The notes under the pieces: model-generated
Databases searched by the model: none
Seen by the model: the letters and a program-made list of their open reading frames with translations, nothing else
What the model was told of the DNA's origin: nothing
Assembly (NCBI GenBank): GCA_050329975.1
Contig: JBHJOG010000309.1
Coordinates: 1 to 21,407 of the forward strand
Source: CALKHQ01 sp050329975
GTDB lineage: Bacteria; Pseudomonadota; Alphaproteobacteria; CALKHQ01
Length of the DNA stretch: 21,407 nt
Direction of reading: 5' to 3'
Position numbers and translations under genes: made by a program
Shown: positions 1-7,783 of the stretch, piece after piece
Layout of the letters: every line of letters begins with the position of its first letter
Position numbering within the stretch: the first letter of the stretch is position 1

Positions 1-206
1 AAGGGCGTTCCGGGCGCGCCGACCACGTCCTGCATCGCCGCGAGCACGTCCTCCTCGACCACCTGGTGGTACCACCAGAAATCGCGCTCGCCGTCGTCCG
101 GCAGGGCCTGCAACGGGTATTGCTGGGCCATCGCCGGCCCGGCCAGCATCGTCGCGCCGAGCAGCGCGACGGCCGCGCTGCGATAGGTGCACCATTTGCG
201 TGTCAT
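1..206 (-). CDS. Secreted protein of unknown function, N-terminal part only
   Basis: Only the first 68 or so codons are in the window; the gene runs off the left edge. The start is ATG at 206, preceded by a strong ribosome binding site (GGGGAGGAAGCC before ATG). Residues 1 to about 28 form a Sec-type signal peptide: MTRKW, then a hydrophobic alanine/leucine core ending in PAMA before QQYP. The mature part begins QQYPLQALPDDGERDFWWYH and is rich in acidic and aromatic residues. I do not recognise the family. It lies 48 bp downstream of the sugar-type ABC permease in the same direction, so it is probably the last or next cistron of that operon and acts in the periplasm. It could be an enzyme or accessory binding protein for the imported substrate, but that rests on position alone. 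Confidence 0.7.
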   Translation of the reverse strand, partial: MTRKWCTYRSAAVALLGATMLAGPAMAQQYPLQALPDDGERDFWWYHQVVEEDVLAAMQDVVGAPGTP

Positions 207-254
207 GGCTTCCTCCCCTGTTATTGAAGCTCTTCTGTTGGCTAGTGCGGCCTT

Positions 255-1259
255 TCAGCCGCGTTCCGCGGTGCCGAGCCGTCGCCGCCGCCAGCCCTGG
301 TAGGCAACCGCGACGATCAGCAGCGTCCCGATCAGGACACGCTGCAGGTGGAAGTCGGCGCCGACCAGGACCATGCCGTTCTCGAGGATGCCGATTGTGA
401 GAATGCCGAGAACCGTGCCCCAGATGGTGCCGATGCCGCCGAACAGGGCGGTGCCGCCGAGGACCACCGCCGCGATGATGTGCAGTTCGTAGCCGGTGCC
501 GAGATCCGGCGAGGCGCCGTTCAGGCGTCCCACCAGGATCGCCGCGGCGACGCCGCAACAGGCGCCCTGCAAGGCGTAGATCAGGATCTTCTGCCGGTCG
601 ACATGGACACCGGCGAGCCCGCACGCCGTCTCGTTCGAGCCGACGGAGGTCGTGTAGCTGCCGAACTTGGTGATGTGGAACAGGTACCAGGCGATCGCGA
701 CCATCGCGATGGCGATGATCGCCGGCATCGGCACCGGCCCGACGAAGCCCTGGCCGAGAAAGACGATGTCCTGCGGCAGCCGCGACACCACCTCATGGGC
801 GTAGAGATGGGTGAAGTAGAGATGGGTCGCGCCACGTAGCGCCACCAGCGTCCCCAGGGTCGCGATCAGCGGGCTGATCCGCAGCTTGGTGATGATAAGG
901 CCGTTCATGGTGCCGATCGCCGTACCCAGCGCGATGCCGGCCAGGATGGCGAGCCAGACCGGAATGCCGTCCGAGATCAGGGTGGCGACCACCGCCGCGC
1001 ACAGCCCGAGGGAGGACCCGACCGACAGGTCGATGCCGCGGCTGGAGATCACGAAGGTCTGGCCGAGGGCGATGATCAGGTAGACCGAGACCTGTCGCGT
1101 GATGTTCATCTGATTGGAGACCGCCAGAAAGCGGTCGCTGGTCAGCGCCAGCACGATGTAGAGCGCGATGATGATGAAGATCAGGGGATTGAGGTCGGCC
1201 GGCCGCCACGAACGGTTGCTCGCGCGCGCTGCTGTCGGGGTTGCGGTGTCTGCGCTCAT
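255..1259 (-). CDS. ABC transporter permease, ribose/fructose type (RbsC/FrcC-like)
   Basis: A 334-residue inner-membrane permease of the CUT2 (RbsC/FrcC) family. It should form the homodimeric channel that passes substrate from the periplasmic binding protein to the cytoplasm. Many hydrophobic helices are visible from about residue 25 (PLIFIIIALYIVLAL) to the end. The family signature is near residues 250-275: GASPDLGTGYELHIIAAVVLGG, followed by a glycine-rich loop (FGGIGTIWG). The ATG at 1259 was chosen because it overlaps the ATPase stop as ATGA and has GGAGG about nine bases upstream; longer in-frame extensions would run back through the ATPase gene. It is the third gene of the order binding protein, ATPase, permease. 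The substrate is probably a monosaccharide or related polyol, but the sequence does not show which. Confidence 0.93.
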   Translation of the reverse strand: MSADTATPTAARASNRSWRPADLNPLIFIIIALYIVLALTSDRFLAVSNQMNITRQVSVYLIIALGQTFVISSRGIDLSVGSSLGLCAAVVATLISDGIPVWLAILAGIALGTAIGTMNGLIITKLRISPLIATLGTLVALRGATHLYFTHLYAHEVVSRLPQDIVFLGQGFVGPVPMPAIIAIAMVAIAWYLFHITKFGSYTTSVGSNETACGLAGVHVDRQKILIYALQGACCGVAAAILVGRLNGASPDLGTGYELHIIAAVVLGGTALFGGIGTIWGTVLGILTIGILENGMVLVGADFHLQRVLIGTLLIVAVAYQGWRRRRLGTAERG

Positions 1260-2017
1260 TGAACCGTTCCTCCGACGATGAGGCCGACGATGGTCGCCTT
1301 GTCCGCCTCCGTGCGACGCACCACGCCTGCCACACGCCCGCCCCGCAGAACCAGGATCCGGTCGGCTACGCTGAACACGTGGTCGAGATTGTGGCTGATC
1401 ACCAGGATCGAGATGCCCTGCTCGCGCAGGTGCGAGATCAGGTCCAGCACCTTGCGCTGTTCCTGTACGCCCATGGCAGCCGTCGGTTCGTCCATGATGA
1501 TGAGCTTGGCCCGCTCGGACAGCAGGAACCGCGCGATGGCCGTGGCTTGCCGCTGGCCGCCCGACAGCTGGCGTACCGGCACCTGCAGCGACGGCAGGTT
1601 GATCCGGACCCGCTGCAGCAATTGCTCGGAGCGCCGGCGCATCTCCGCGCGATCGAGCATCGGCAGGAACCCGAGCCACCGGCGGGACGGCTCGCAGCCG
1701 AGGAAGATGTTGCCGCCCGGGTCGAGGTCGGGAACCAGGGCCAGATCCTGGTACATCGTCTCGATCCCGAGAAATTTCGCGTCCTCCGGCGAGCGGGGAT
1801 CGACCTCCCTGCCTTCCCAGCGAATCTGGCCTGCGTCACGCGCATAGGCCCCGGATATCATCTTGACCACGGTCGACTTGCCGGCGCCATTGTCGCCGAC
1901 CAGGGCCAGGACCTCGCCGCGCTCGATGTCGAAGTTCACGTCCTCGACGGCGTGGACGCCGCCGAACGACTTGCGAAGCCCCTCGACCTGGAGCAGTGGC
2001 GGCGTGCTGTCGGGCAT
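1256..2017 (-). CDS. Sugar ABC transporter ATP-binding protein, single-domain (FrcA-like)
   Basis: A 253-residue ATPase that powers the adjacent CUT2-type importer. It has all the ABC motifs: Walker A GDNGAGKST at 41-49, Q-loop Q90, signature LSGGQRQ at 151-157, Walker B LIIMDEP at 172-178, and the switch histidine in ISHN (H209). It carries only one nucleotide-binding domain. Classical ribose systems (RbsA) have two fused, so this matches the FrcA-like branch common in alphaproteobacteria. The start ATG at 2017 gives a normal N-terminus (LLQVEGLRKSFGG) with a moderate ribosome binding site (AGGAACGG). The stop overlaps the permease start by four bases, so the two are translationally coupled. 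It lies 87 bp after the binding-protein gene, with a hairpin between them. Confidence 0.94.
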   Translation of the reverse strand: MPDSTPPLLQVEGLRKSFGGVHAVEDVNFDIERGEVLALVGDNGAGKSTVVKMISGAYARDAGQIRWEGREVDPRSPEDAKFLGIETMYQDLALVPDLDPGGNIFLGCEPSRRWLGFLPMLDRAEMRRRSEQLLQRVRINLPSLQVPVRQLSGGQRQATAIARFLLSERAKLIIMDEPTAAMGVQEQRKVLDLISHLREQGISILVISHNLDHVFSVADRILVLRGGRVAGVVRRTEADKATIVGLIVGGTVQ

Positions 2018-2062
2018 TCGTTTCCGTTCCTGGTTCTGGTGGGCGGGCTACGCCTTGAGCGA

Positions 2063-2095
2063 ACCGGCGGGACGGCCAACGGCCATCCCGCCCGT
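2063..2095 (-). promoter_or_regulatory. Strong intercistronic hairpin after the sugar-binding-protein gene
   Basis: The 12-base arms 2066-2077 and 2081-2092 pair fully around a 3-base loop. There is one G-U wobble when read on the minus (coding) strand; beyond a single mismatch, three more pairs (AAC/GTT) extend the stem. It sits 10 bases after the binding-protein stop and before the ATPase start, with no T tract on either side. This looks like a 3'-end-stabilising or attenuating hairpin that would keep binding-protein mRNA above the level of the membrane genes. The role is inferred; the structure is seen directly. Confidence 0.65.
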
Positions 2096-2104
2096 TCACG
2101 CCGG

Positions 2105-3148
2105 TCAGCGCCCGTAGTGTGCGTTGAGGAACCCGTTCACATCGAACATCGCGACCGGAACCTCCTTGCGGATACGGTACGCGCTGTCGAGCACGGGGAT
2201 GTCCGCGTAGTAGGTCGGCGGGATTTCGTCGGCGCGATCCGTCATGTGGAGCAGGATCGCCTCGGCGCAGGCGCGCCCCATCGAGGGCGGATCGCGGTAG
2301 GGAGCAACACCGATCTCGCGCAGCGCAACCGCCTCCAACTCCTCGACCGTGCCGCCCATGCCGACCACCGTGACGTTCTCGAGCATGCCGTTGGCGGCCA
2401 GAGCGTTCTTGGCCGCGACGGCGGTGGCACTGTTCATGCCCACCAGGCCATCGAAGTCATAGGCGTTGATCGCCCGCTCGGTCTCCGTGTAGGCCATGTC
2501 CCGGTTGAAATCGGCATTGGCCTCGTAGACCACCTCCACCTTGAGGTCGGTGGCCTCCTGCAGGCCCTCCAGTACGCCGTTGCCGCGATCGCGCGAAATC
2601 GAGGAGGCGGCCGGCCCCCACAGGATCACGATCTTCGGCTCGAAATTGCCGACCGAGCGGAAATGATCGGCCAGCCACTCGCCCGCCTTGTAGCCCATCT
2701 CGCCGTGACGGTAGACCACCCAGGTCAGCACGTTGTCCTCGTAGGGAACCCCGCCCTCCGGGCGCTCGTAGTCGGTCATCACCAGCTGACCGCCGGTGTT
2801 GGCGAACGTCATCAGTCCCGGCTCGTTCAATTCGAGCGAGGTCGGCCCGATCATCAGGTAGTCGAGCTGGGCGGTCGCCATGTCTTCGAGCAGACGGACC
2901 AGACCGGCATGGTCCGAACTGACCTGAGGTGCCGCCTCGAACCATTCATAGCGGACGCCGGCTTCGTCCAGCCGGGCCCTGGCGCCTTCCCGGAGCTGGC
3001 CGAACAGACCGGTCAGCTCGAGGGTATGGGCGACCAGTCCGATGCGGAATTCGCGGTCGGGGATCTGAAGCTGCGCCTTTGCCTCGCGGACCAGCCCGGT
3101 CACCGCCCCCGCCGCGGCGACTGCCGTCAGGAATTCTCGCCTGTCCAT
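2105..3148 (-). CDS. Periplasmic sugar-type substrate-binding protein, Tat signal
   Basis: A 347-residue periplasmic binding protein of the type-1 fold (RbsB-like, Peripla_BP_4). It should capture the substrate and deliver it to the FrcA/FrcC-like ATPase and permease downstream. The N-terminus MDRREFLTA contains a twin-arginine motif (RREFL), then an alanine-rich stretch and a likely cleavage site after AKA (residue 25), suggesting export folded through Tat. The mature part begins FRIGLVAHTLELTGLFGQL, typical of the first strand of these proteins, and later has FDGLVGMNSATAVAAKNAL, the usual 'which copy is active' region. The ATG at 3148 has a perfect upstream GGGGAGG seven bases away. It is the first gene of its operon. 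The ligand is unknown; the unusually acidic and aromatic N-domain may reflect something other than a simple hexose. Confidence 0.9.
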   Translation of the reverse strand: MDRREFLTAVAAAGAVTGLVREAKAQLQIPDREFRIGLVAHTLELTGLFGQLREGARARLDEAGVRYEWFEAAPQVSSDHAGLVRLLEDMATAQLDYLMIGPTSLELNEPGLMTFANTGGQLVMTDYERPEGGVPYEDNVLTWVVYRHGEMGYKAGEWLADHFRSVGNFEPKIVILWGPAASSISRDRGNGVLEGLQEATDLKVEVVYEANADFNRDMAYTETERAINAYDFDGLVGMNSATAVAAKNALAANGMLENVTVVGMGGTVEELEAVALREIGVAPYRDPPSMGRACAEAILLHMTDRADEIPPTYYADIPVLDSAYRIRKEVPVAMFDVNGFLNAHYGR

Positions 3149-3559
3149 CGATCTGCCTCCCCTTGCTGTGACTGTTGTTCCGACGTGCGTCCGTCTTTCC
3201 TGCGTTTTCCGTCGTCACCGGTTTCCGTGGGTTTCGGTTGCAGGCGCAATGATAATGGTCAGTACAACTGCCCCATCATGCCGCTCTGTCCAGTCAACCG
3301 GCCACGCCTTGCCGAGTAATACAGCGTATGAGCGGAGTTTCCCGCTGGCAAGTCCACAGTTGATCTCGTCCGAGTCCGGACAGTCCTGATTCCTCGCCAT
3401 TGTGCAGGGCGAAATCAAGGGGTGTGCCCGCATAACTGGCAAGAACAGAAGAAATATTCAGCGTTAGGGGGCCGGGCCCGGACTTCACCCACGCAGGTAC
3501 GCCGGCCGGACCCGGAAGTCGCTCAACCGCGCCAGACGGCTCGGCGAGCCGAGGCCGCC
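3149..3559. promoter_or_regulatory. Intergenic region, promoter zone of the sugar-type ABC operon
   Basis: A 411-bp stretch without a convincing gene, between the end of the betaine-type permease and the start of the sugar-type binding protein. Reading toward the binding protein (minus strand), the best promoter guess is TTGACT, then 16 bases, then CATGAT, around 3275-3302; the match is weak. A short palindrome CAGTTGTACTG lies near 3260 and could be an operator half. GC content is lower than in the genes on either side. A weak 6-bp inverted repeat (GACTTC/GAAGTC) near 3480-3520 is too poor to call a terminator for the upstream operon. Confidence 0.35.
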
Positions 3560-5557
3560 TCAACTCGACGGGCCGGCCAACCCGTAGCGCAGGCGCGCCT
3601 TGCGCGCGCTGGCGGTGACGATGCGGTCGGCGATCATCGCGATGAAGGCGACCGACAGGCCGGCCACGATGCCGCGTCCGGTGTCGGCCTTGGTCAGGGC
3701 GATGTACACCTCCTGGCCGAGATCGCGGGTGCCGACCAGGGCGGTGATCACCACCATCGAGATCGCCAGCATGATGGTCTGGTTGACGCCGAGCAGGATG
3801 TCGGGAAGGGCCAGCGGCAGCCGGATCCGGGTCAGGATCTGGCGCGGCGTGCAGCCGGAGACGATGCCGGCCTCGACCAGGTCCGGGCTGACGCTCCGCA
3901 CCCCGTGGGCGGTGTAGCGCACCGCCGGAGCGAGCGCGTAGAGGACGATGGCGACCATCGCCGTGAAGTCGCCGACGCGGAACAGCATCACCACGGGGAT
4001 CAGATAGACGAAGCTCGGCAGCGTCTGCAGCGTGTCGAGCACGACGCCGATGGTGCGGCCGGCGCGCTGGCTGACCCCGGCCCAGATGCCGATCGGCATC
4101 CCGATCGCGGTGGCCACCACCACCGACGCCCCGCAGAGGTAGACGGTGATCATCGCCTTTTCCCACATGCCGGTGACCAGGATGAAGCCGGCCATCGCCA
4201 GGCAGGTCACCGCCAGCTTCCAGCCGCCGACCTTCCAGCCCAGAGCCGAGATGACCAGGATCGCCCAGGGCCACGGCACGGCGAGGACGAAGCGCTTGAT
4301 CGGCAGCAGCAGGTAGGTGAGGAAGGCGAACTTCGCCGACTCGAACGCATCGAAGAAATTGACGTTGAGCCAGGTGATGGCGTCGTTCCAGAACGCGCCG
4401 GTGGTCAGCGACCAGGGCTCGGGATAGGTCTGCAGGGCCGGCAGGATCCGGCCCGCCAGCAGGATTGCGACCAGCAGCAGCACGACGATCGCGGTCCGCG
4501 GATAGCGCAGCAGCAGGTTCGGCGCTTGGGCGGCGCGCACCGGCCTGGCCGTCCGCCGGGCCAGCGCCTGGCTGAGCCGGTCGACCGCGACCGCCAGCAC
4601 CACGATCGCGATCCCGGCCTCGAAGCCGCCGCCGATGTCGAGCCGCCGCAACGACGACAGCACGTCGAACCCGAGCCCGCCGGCGCCGATCATCGACGCG
4701 ATGATCACCATGTTGAGCGACAGCATGATGACTTGGTTGACGCCGAGCATCAGCCGCTCACGGGCGGACGGCACCAGGATCCGCCATGTCATCTGGCGCT
4801 GGGTGCAGCCGCTCATGACGCCGAAGTCCTTGATCTCCGGGTCGACGCTGCGCAGGGCGAGCGTGGTGATCCGGACCATCGGCGGCATGGCGTAGATCAT
4901 CGTTGCGACCAGGGCCGAGACCGGGCCGAAGCCGAACATGAACAGGATCGGGACCAGATAGGCGAAGATCGGGATGGTCTGCATCAGGTCGAGGATCGGG
5001 ACCAGGATGCGGTCGAACGACCGGCTCCGGTAGGCCAGGATGCCGAGCAGCAGCCCACCGCCGGCCCCGATCGGTACCGCGATGATCACCGAGGCCAGCG
5101 TCACCATCGCGCTCTGCCACTGGCCGAACAGCGCCAGGTACAGGAAGCAGGCGCCGACCACCCCGGCGAGCCGCCAGTCGCGGGCGTAGTGGCCGAGACA
5201 GGCGACGCCGACGGTGACGACGATCCAGCTCAAGGGCTGCGCGACCTGGATGGTTTCCCGGCCGGTGCCGCTGGTGAAGCCCGTGGAGAGAAGGGACAGG
5301 ACGACCTTGTAGGGCTGCTCGATCACCCAGGCGATGCCTCGGGTGAGGTCGATGAAGGTGACGACGCCGAGCGAGGCGTCCTCGATCAGCCAGGCCATGG
5401 CCGCCGAGACGCCGTCCGCCAGCGGCAGAACCCAGGCGGACGGATATTCGACCAGCCAGGCCAGCCCGGCCTCCTTCGTCCAGTCCATGTCGAGCAGAGA
5501 CAGCAGGAGCGTGGCGAGGAGCAGGGCAGGCCAGATCAGCGCGCGCGGGCGGGGCAT
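3560..5557 (-). CDS. Glycine betaine/choline-type ABC permease, two fused permease domains
   Basis: A 665-residue inner-membrane protein of the ProW/OpuAB family, about twice the length of a single permease. It contains two homologous halves. The first (about 150-330) has LDLMQTIPIFAYLVPILFMF and a coupling-helix region DFGVMSGCTQRQMTWRI. The second (about 470-650) has LDTLQTLPSFVYLIPVVMLF and EAGIVSGCTPRQILTRIRLP. Each half ends in a GVNQ-IMLS/A-MV motif. It could therefore form the whole channel as a monomer rather than a homodimer. The ATG at 5557 follows the ATPase stop as TAGCATG; a GTG at 5575 would overlap the ATPase by 17 bases and is the alternative. It is the last gene of the binding protein, ATPase, permease operon. 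Substrate is a quaternary amine or related osmolyte by family; exact specificity is not visible. Confidence 0.92.
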   Translation of the reverse strand: MPRPRALIWPALLLATLLLSLLDMDWTKEAGLAWLVEYPSAWVLPLADGVSAAMAWLIEDASLGVVTFIDLTRGIAWVIEQPYKVVLSLLSTGFTSGTGRETIQVAQPLSWIVVTVGVACLGHYARDWRLAGVVGACFLYLALFGQWQSAMVTLASVIIAVPIGAGGGLLLGILAYRSRSFDRILVPILDLMQTIPIFAYLVPILFMFGFGPVSALVATMIYAMPPMVRITTLALRSVDPEIKDFGVMSGCTQRQMTWRILVPSARERLMLGVNQVIMLSLNMVIIASMIGAGGLGFDVLSSLRRLDIGGGFEAGIAIVVLAVAVDRLSQALARRTARPVRAAQAPNLLLRYPRTAIVVLLLVAILLAGRILPALQTYPEPWSLTTGAFWNDAITWLNVNFFDAFESAKFAFLTYLLLPIKRFVLAVPWPWAILVISALGWKVGGWKLAVTCLAMAGFILVTGMWEKAMITVYLCGASVVVATAIGMPIGIWAGVSQRAGRTIGVVLDTLQTLPSFVYLIPVVMLFRVGDFTAMVAIVLYALAPAVRYTAHGVRSVSPDLVEAGIVSGCTPRQILTRIRLPLALPDILLGVNQTIMLAISMVVITALVGTRDLGQEVYIALTKADTGRGIVAGLSVAFIAMIADRIVTASARKARLRYGLAGPSS

Positions 5558-5558
5558 G

Positions 5559-6581
5559 CTAGAAGACGGCGCCACGCCGCACGAGGACCCGGATCACCGC
5601 GTCACGGTCGATGGAGCCGACGACCTCGCCGGCCTCGTCGACCACGCTGGTCGGTTCCGGGGAGGCGACGACCGCCTCGGCGATGTCGGCGATCTTCGCG
5701 CCAACCTGGACCGGGTCGCCGCGGCCCGGCCTGTCGCGGGTCATCACGGTCCCGACCGAGATGACCTTGTCGCGCGGAATGTGGCGGGTGAACTTCTCGA
5801 CGTAGTCGGTGGCCGGATGCAGGACCAGGTCCTCGGGTGTCGCGACCTGGATGACCTCGCCGTCCTTCATGATGGCGATCCGGTCGGCCAGCCGCACCGC
5901 CTCCTCGAAATCATGGGTGATGAAGACGATGGTCTTCTTCAGCAGGCCCTGCAGCCGCAGGAACTCGTCCTGCATCTCGCGGCGGATCAGGGGGTCGAGG
6001 GCGGAGAACGGCTCGTCGAGGAACCAGAGCTCCGGCTCCACCGCCAGGGACCGCGCGATGCCGACCCGCTGCTGCTGGCCTCCCGACAGCTCGCGCGGGT
6101 AATAGGCCTCGCGTCCCTGCAGCCCGACCAGCTCGATGACGCGGCGCGCGCGGGCCTCGGCCTCGGCCTTCTTCACGCCCTGGATGCTCAGCGGGAAGGC
6201 CACGTTCTGCAGCACGCTGAGATGCGGCAGCAGGGCGAAGTGCTGGAACACCATCCCCATCCGGTGGCGGCGGATCTCGATCATCTCGGCGTTGCTGGCC
6301 TTCAGCAGGTCGAGGTCGTCGAGATGGATCTGCCCGGCGGACGGCTCGATCAGCCGCGACAGGCAGCGGACCAGGGTCGACTTGCCCGACCCGGACAGGC
6401 CCATGATGACGAAGATCTCGCCGTCCCCGATCGCGATGTCGACACTGCGAACGGCGCAGATCAGGCCCGACGCCGCGATCTCGGCCGGGCTCGGGGCCGG
6501 ACTGCGCCGGAGGAAGGCGTCGGCATTCTCGCCGTAGAGCTTCCAGACGCCCCGGCAGGTCAGCTTAGGTCTGCCGGTCAT
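5559..6581 (-). CDS. Glycine betaine/proline-type ABC transporter ATPase (ProV-like)
   Basis: A 340-residue ATPase of the ProV/OpuAA family. Walker A GLSGSGKST is at 61-69, the Q-loop in FQHFALLPH, the signature LSGGQQQ at 165-171, Walker B LWFLDEP at 185-191, and the switch histidine in ITHD (H223). The insert before Walker A (residues 16-50, ending VDIAIGDGEIFVIM) is typical of ProV. The C-terminal ~75 residues (from KVISVGTVM) look like one CBS-type segment, the module that senses ionic strength or nucleotides in OpuA; a full tandem CBS pair is not evident. ATG at 6581 was chosen because its N-terminus aligns with the family; a TTG at 6695 would add a low-complexity arginine/proline extension across a hairpin. 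The ribosome binding site is weak. Confidence 0.92.
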   Translation of the reverse strand: MTGRPKLTCRGVWKLYGENADAFLRRSPAPSPAEIAASGLICAVRSVDIAIGDGEIFVIMGLSGSGKSTLVRCLSRLIEPSAGQIHLDDLDLLKASNAEMIEIRRHRMGMVFQHFALLPHLSVLQNVAFPLSIQGVKKAEAEARARRVIELVGLQGREAYYPRELSGGQQQRVGIARSLAVEPELWFLDEPFSALDPLIRREMQDEFLRLQGLLKKTIVFITHDFEEAVRLADRIAIMKDGEVIQVATPEDLVLHPATDYVEKFTRHIPRDKVISVGTVMTRDRPGRGDPVQVGAKIADIAEAVVASPEPTSVVDEAGEVVGSIDRDAVIRVLVRRGAVF

Positions 6582-6649
6582 CGGCCTGGTTCCGGAAGTC
6601 GTGTCCTGAAGCGGGCGTGTCGGTCGGGCGCGCCGACTGGTCGCTCGAT

Positions 6650-6681
6650 CGCCGGGGCCGCCGTCACCGGCGGCCCCGGCG
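6650..6681 (-). promoter_or_regulatory. Perfect 14-bp intercistronic hairpin after the betaine-binding-protein gene
   Basis: Arms 6650-6663 and 6668-6681 are perfectly complementary over 14 GC-rich pairs around a 4-base loop (TCAC). The element lies in the 139-bp gap between the binding-protein stop and the ATPase start, with no T tract following on the minus strand. As in the sugar-type operon of this window, this would partly terminate or protect the transcript so that binding protein is made in excess of the membrane complex. The function is inferred. Confidence 0.7.
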
Positions 6682-6720
6682 CCCTCATCCGTCAAGCCGG
6701 CGCTGCAATCGTGTTGCCGC

Positions 6721-7671
6721 TCACTGCGCGATCCAGGCCCGCCAGCGATCTTCGTTCTCCGCGAGCCAGTTCTCGACGACGGCCTCGATGTCCTGCCCTT
6801 CCAGGTCGACCGCCGCGACCATGGCGCTCATCTCGTCGTTGCCGATCGTGTACGCCTCGATCGCGTCGTAGGCGCCGGGCCATTGGTCCTGCAGGCCGAC
6901 CCAGGCCGCCTTCCAGATCGGGCCCCTCGGTTTGCCGCAGTCATAGGCCGCATCCGGGTTCACGCCGACGGAGGGGTCGGAATAGCATTCGGGCGTATAG
7001 GGCGGGAACTCGACGAACTCGCCCTCGTATTTCGACGGCGCCCAATGCGGGACATAGACCCAGAGGATGATCGGCGCCTCGCGCTGATAGGCGGATTCGA
7101 GCTCGGCGAACAGCGCGGCATCGGTGCCGGCGTGGACCACCTCGAAATCGAGACCGAGCGCCTCGACCCGCTCGTCGTCGAAGCCGCCCCAGGTGACCGG
7201 GCCGCCCAGGTAGCGTCCGCGCGGCGCGGTCTCAACCGTCGCGAACACCTCGGCGCAGTCCAGCAGCGCCGTCCAGTCCGGCAGTCCCGGGCACTGGTCC
7301 TTCATGTAGTGCGGATACCACCATTCCTCGATCGCCTGCAGGCCGGTCTCTCCGACGTTGACGACCTGTCCACTTGCGGTGGCCTCGTCCAACGCCTCGC
7401 GGCCGGTAGTTTCCCATATCTCCACGGCCAGATGAAGGTCGCCGGTCTTCAGTCCGGCAAATTGGGCGATGTAGTCGGCCTGTACATATTCGACCGTATA
7501 GCCAGCTTCTTCCAGGATGCGCCCCATGATCCGGGTATTGATCAGCTGGCCGGACCAGTCGTGCAGCGTCAACTTTATCGGGTCCGTAGATTCCACCTGC
7601 GCCATGGCGCTGCTGGACATCAGAAGTGCCGACAGCGCCCCCGCCGCAATCCGCGAATACAAGTAGCTCAT
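6721..7671 (-). CDS. Glycine betaine/choline-type substrate-binding protein (OpuAC family)
   Basis: A 316-residue periplasmic protein of the OpuAC/ProX family that binds a quaternary ammonium or similar ligand and delivers it to the downstream ATPase and fused permease. Residues 1-24 are a Sec signal peptide ending SAMA. The mature part begins with LTLHDWSGQL and has the tryptophans expected for a cation-pi cage: W39, W86 (EIWETTGRE), W117-W118-Y119, W204 and W210 (ILWVYVPHWAP). Four cysteines (C127, C139, C229, C245) probably form two disulfides. The ATG at 7671 is preceded by GAGGGAACGGGG. It is the first gene of the operon, behind a good promoter at 7725-7753. Whether the ligand is betaine, choline, proline betaine or a related compound cannot be read from the sequence. 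Confidence 0.92.
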   Translation of the reverse strand: MSYLYSRIAAGALSALLMSSSAMAQVESTDPIKLTLHDWSGQLINTRIMGRILEEAGYTVEYVQADYIAQFAGLKTGDLHLAVEIWETTGREALDEATASGQVVNVGETGLQAIEEWWYPHYMKDQCPGLPDWTALLDCAEVFATVETAPRGRYLGGPVTWGGFDDERVEALGLDFEVVHAGTDAALFAELESAYQREAPIILWVYVPHWAPSKYEGEFVEFPPYTPECYSDPSVGVNPDAAYDCGKPRGPIWKAAWVGLQDQWPGAYDAIEAYTIGNDEMSAMVAAVDLEGQDIEAVVENWLAENEDRWRAWIAQ

Positions 7672-7724
7672 CCCCGTTCCCTCGCCTGTGCTGTTGACGT
7701 TTCTGACTTGCCTCGACCAGCCAG

Positions 7725-7753
7725 ATTAGCGTGCGTGCGCCGAATCTTGTCAA
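7725..7753 (-). promoter_or_regulatory. Sigma-70-type promoter of the betaine-type transporter operon
   Basis: On the minus strand there is a perfect -35 box TTGACA (7748-7753), a 17-base spacer, and GCTAAT as -10 (7725-7730). This is the best promoter match in the window. It lies about 55 bases upstream of the binding-protein start and 30 bases beyond the stop of the last oxidase gene, so the transporter operon is transcribed separately from the oxidase operon. Confidence 0.65.
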
Positions 7754-7759
7754 CAAGAT
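7744..7759. promoter_or_regulatory. 16-bp palindromic operator overlapping the -35 box
   Basis: ATCTTGTCAACAAGAT has perfect 7-bp arms (ATCTTGT/ACAAGAT) around a 2-base centre. It contains the core TTGT-nn-ACAA typical of sites for GntR/FadR-type and some other dimeric regulators, and it covers the -35 box of the transporter promoter. A repressor bound here would block RNA polymerase. No regulator gene is adjacent; the only GntR gene in the window is 9 kb away. A short hairpin in the oxidase 3' end is a less likely reading, as the loop would be only two to four bases and no T tract follows. Confidence 0.55.
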
Positions 7760-7783
7760 CGCGCGTGTCCGCGTCGGGAACGG

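Noticed and set aside
3215..3442. A 75-codon minus-strand frame in the gap upstream of the sugar-type binding protein
   Set aside because: It has no convincing ribosome binding site, no recognisable domain, and covers the expected promoter region.
6582..6695. A longer ATPase starting at TTG 6695
   Set aside because: The added 38 residues are low-complexity and would be encoded by the 14-bp hairpin; ProV-type proteins begin near the ATG at 6581.
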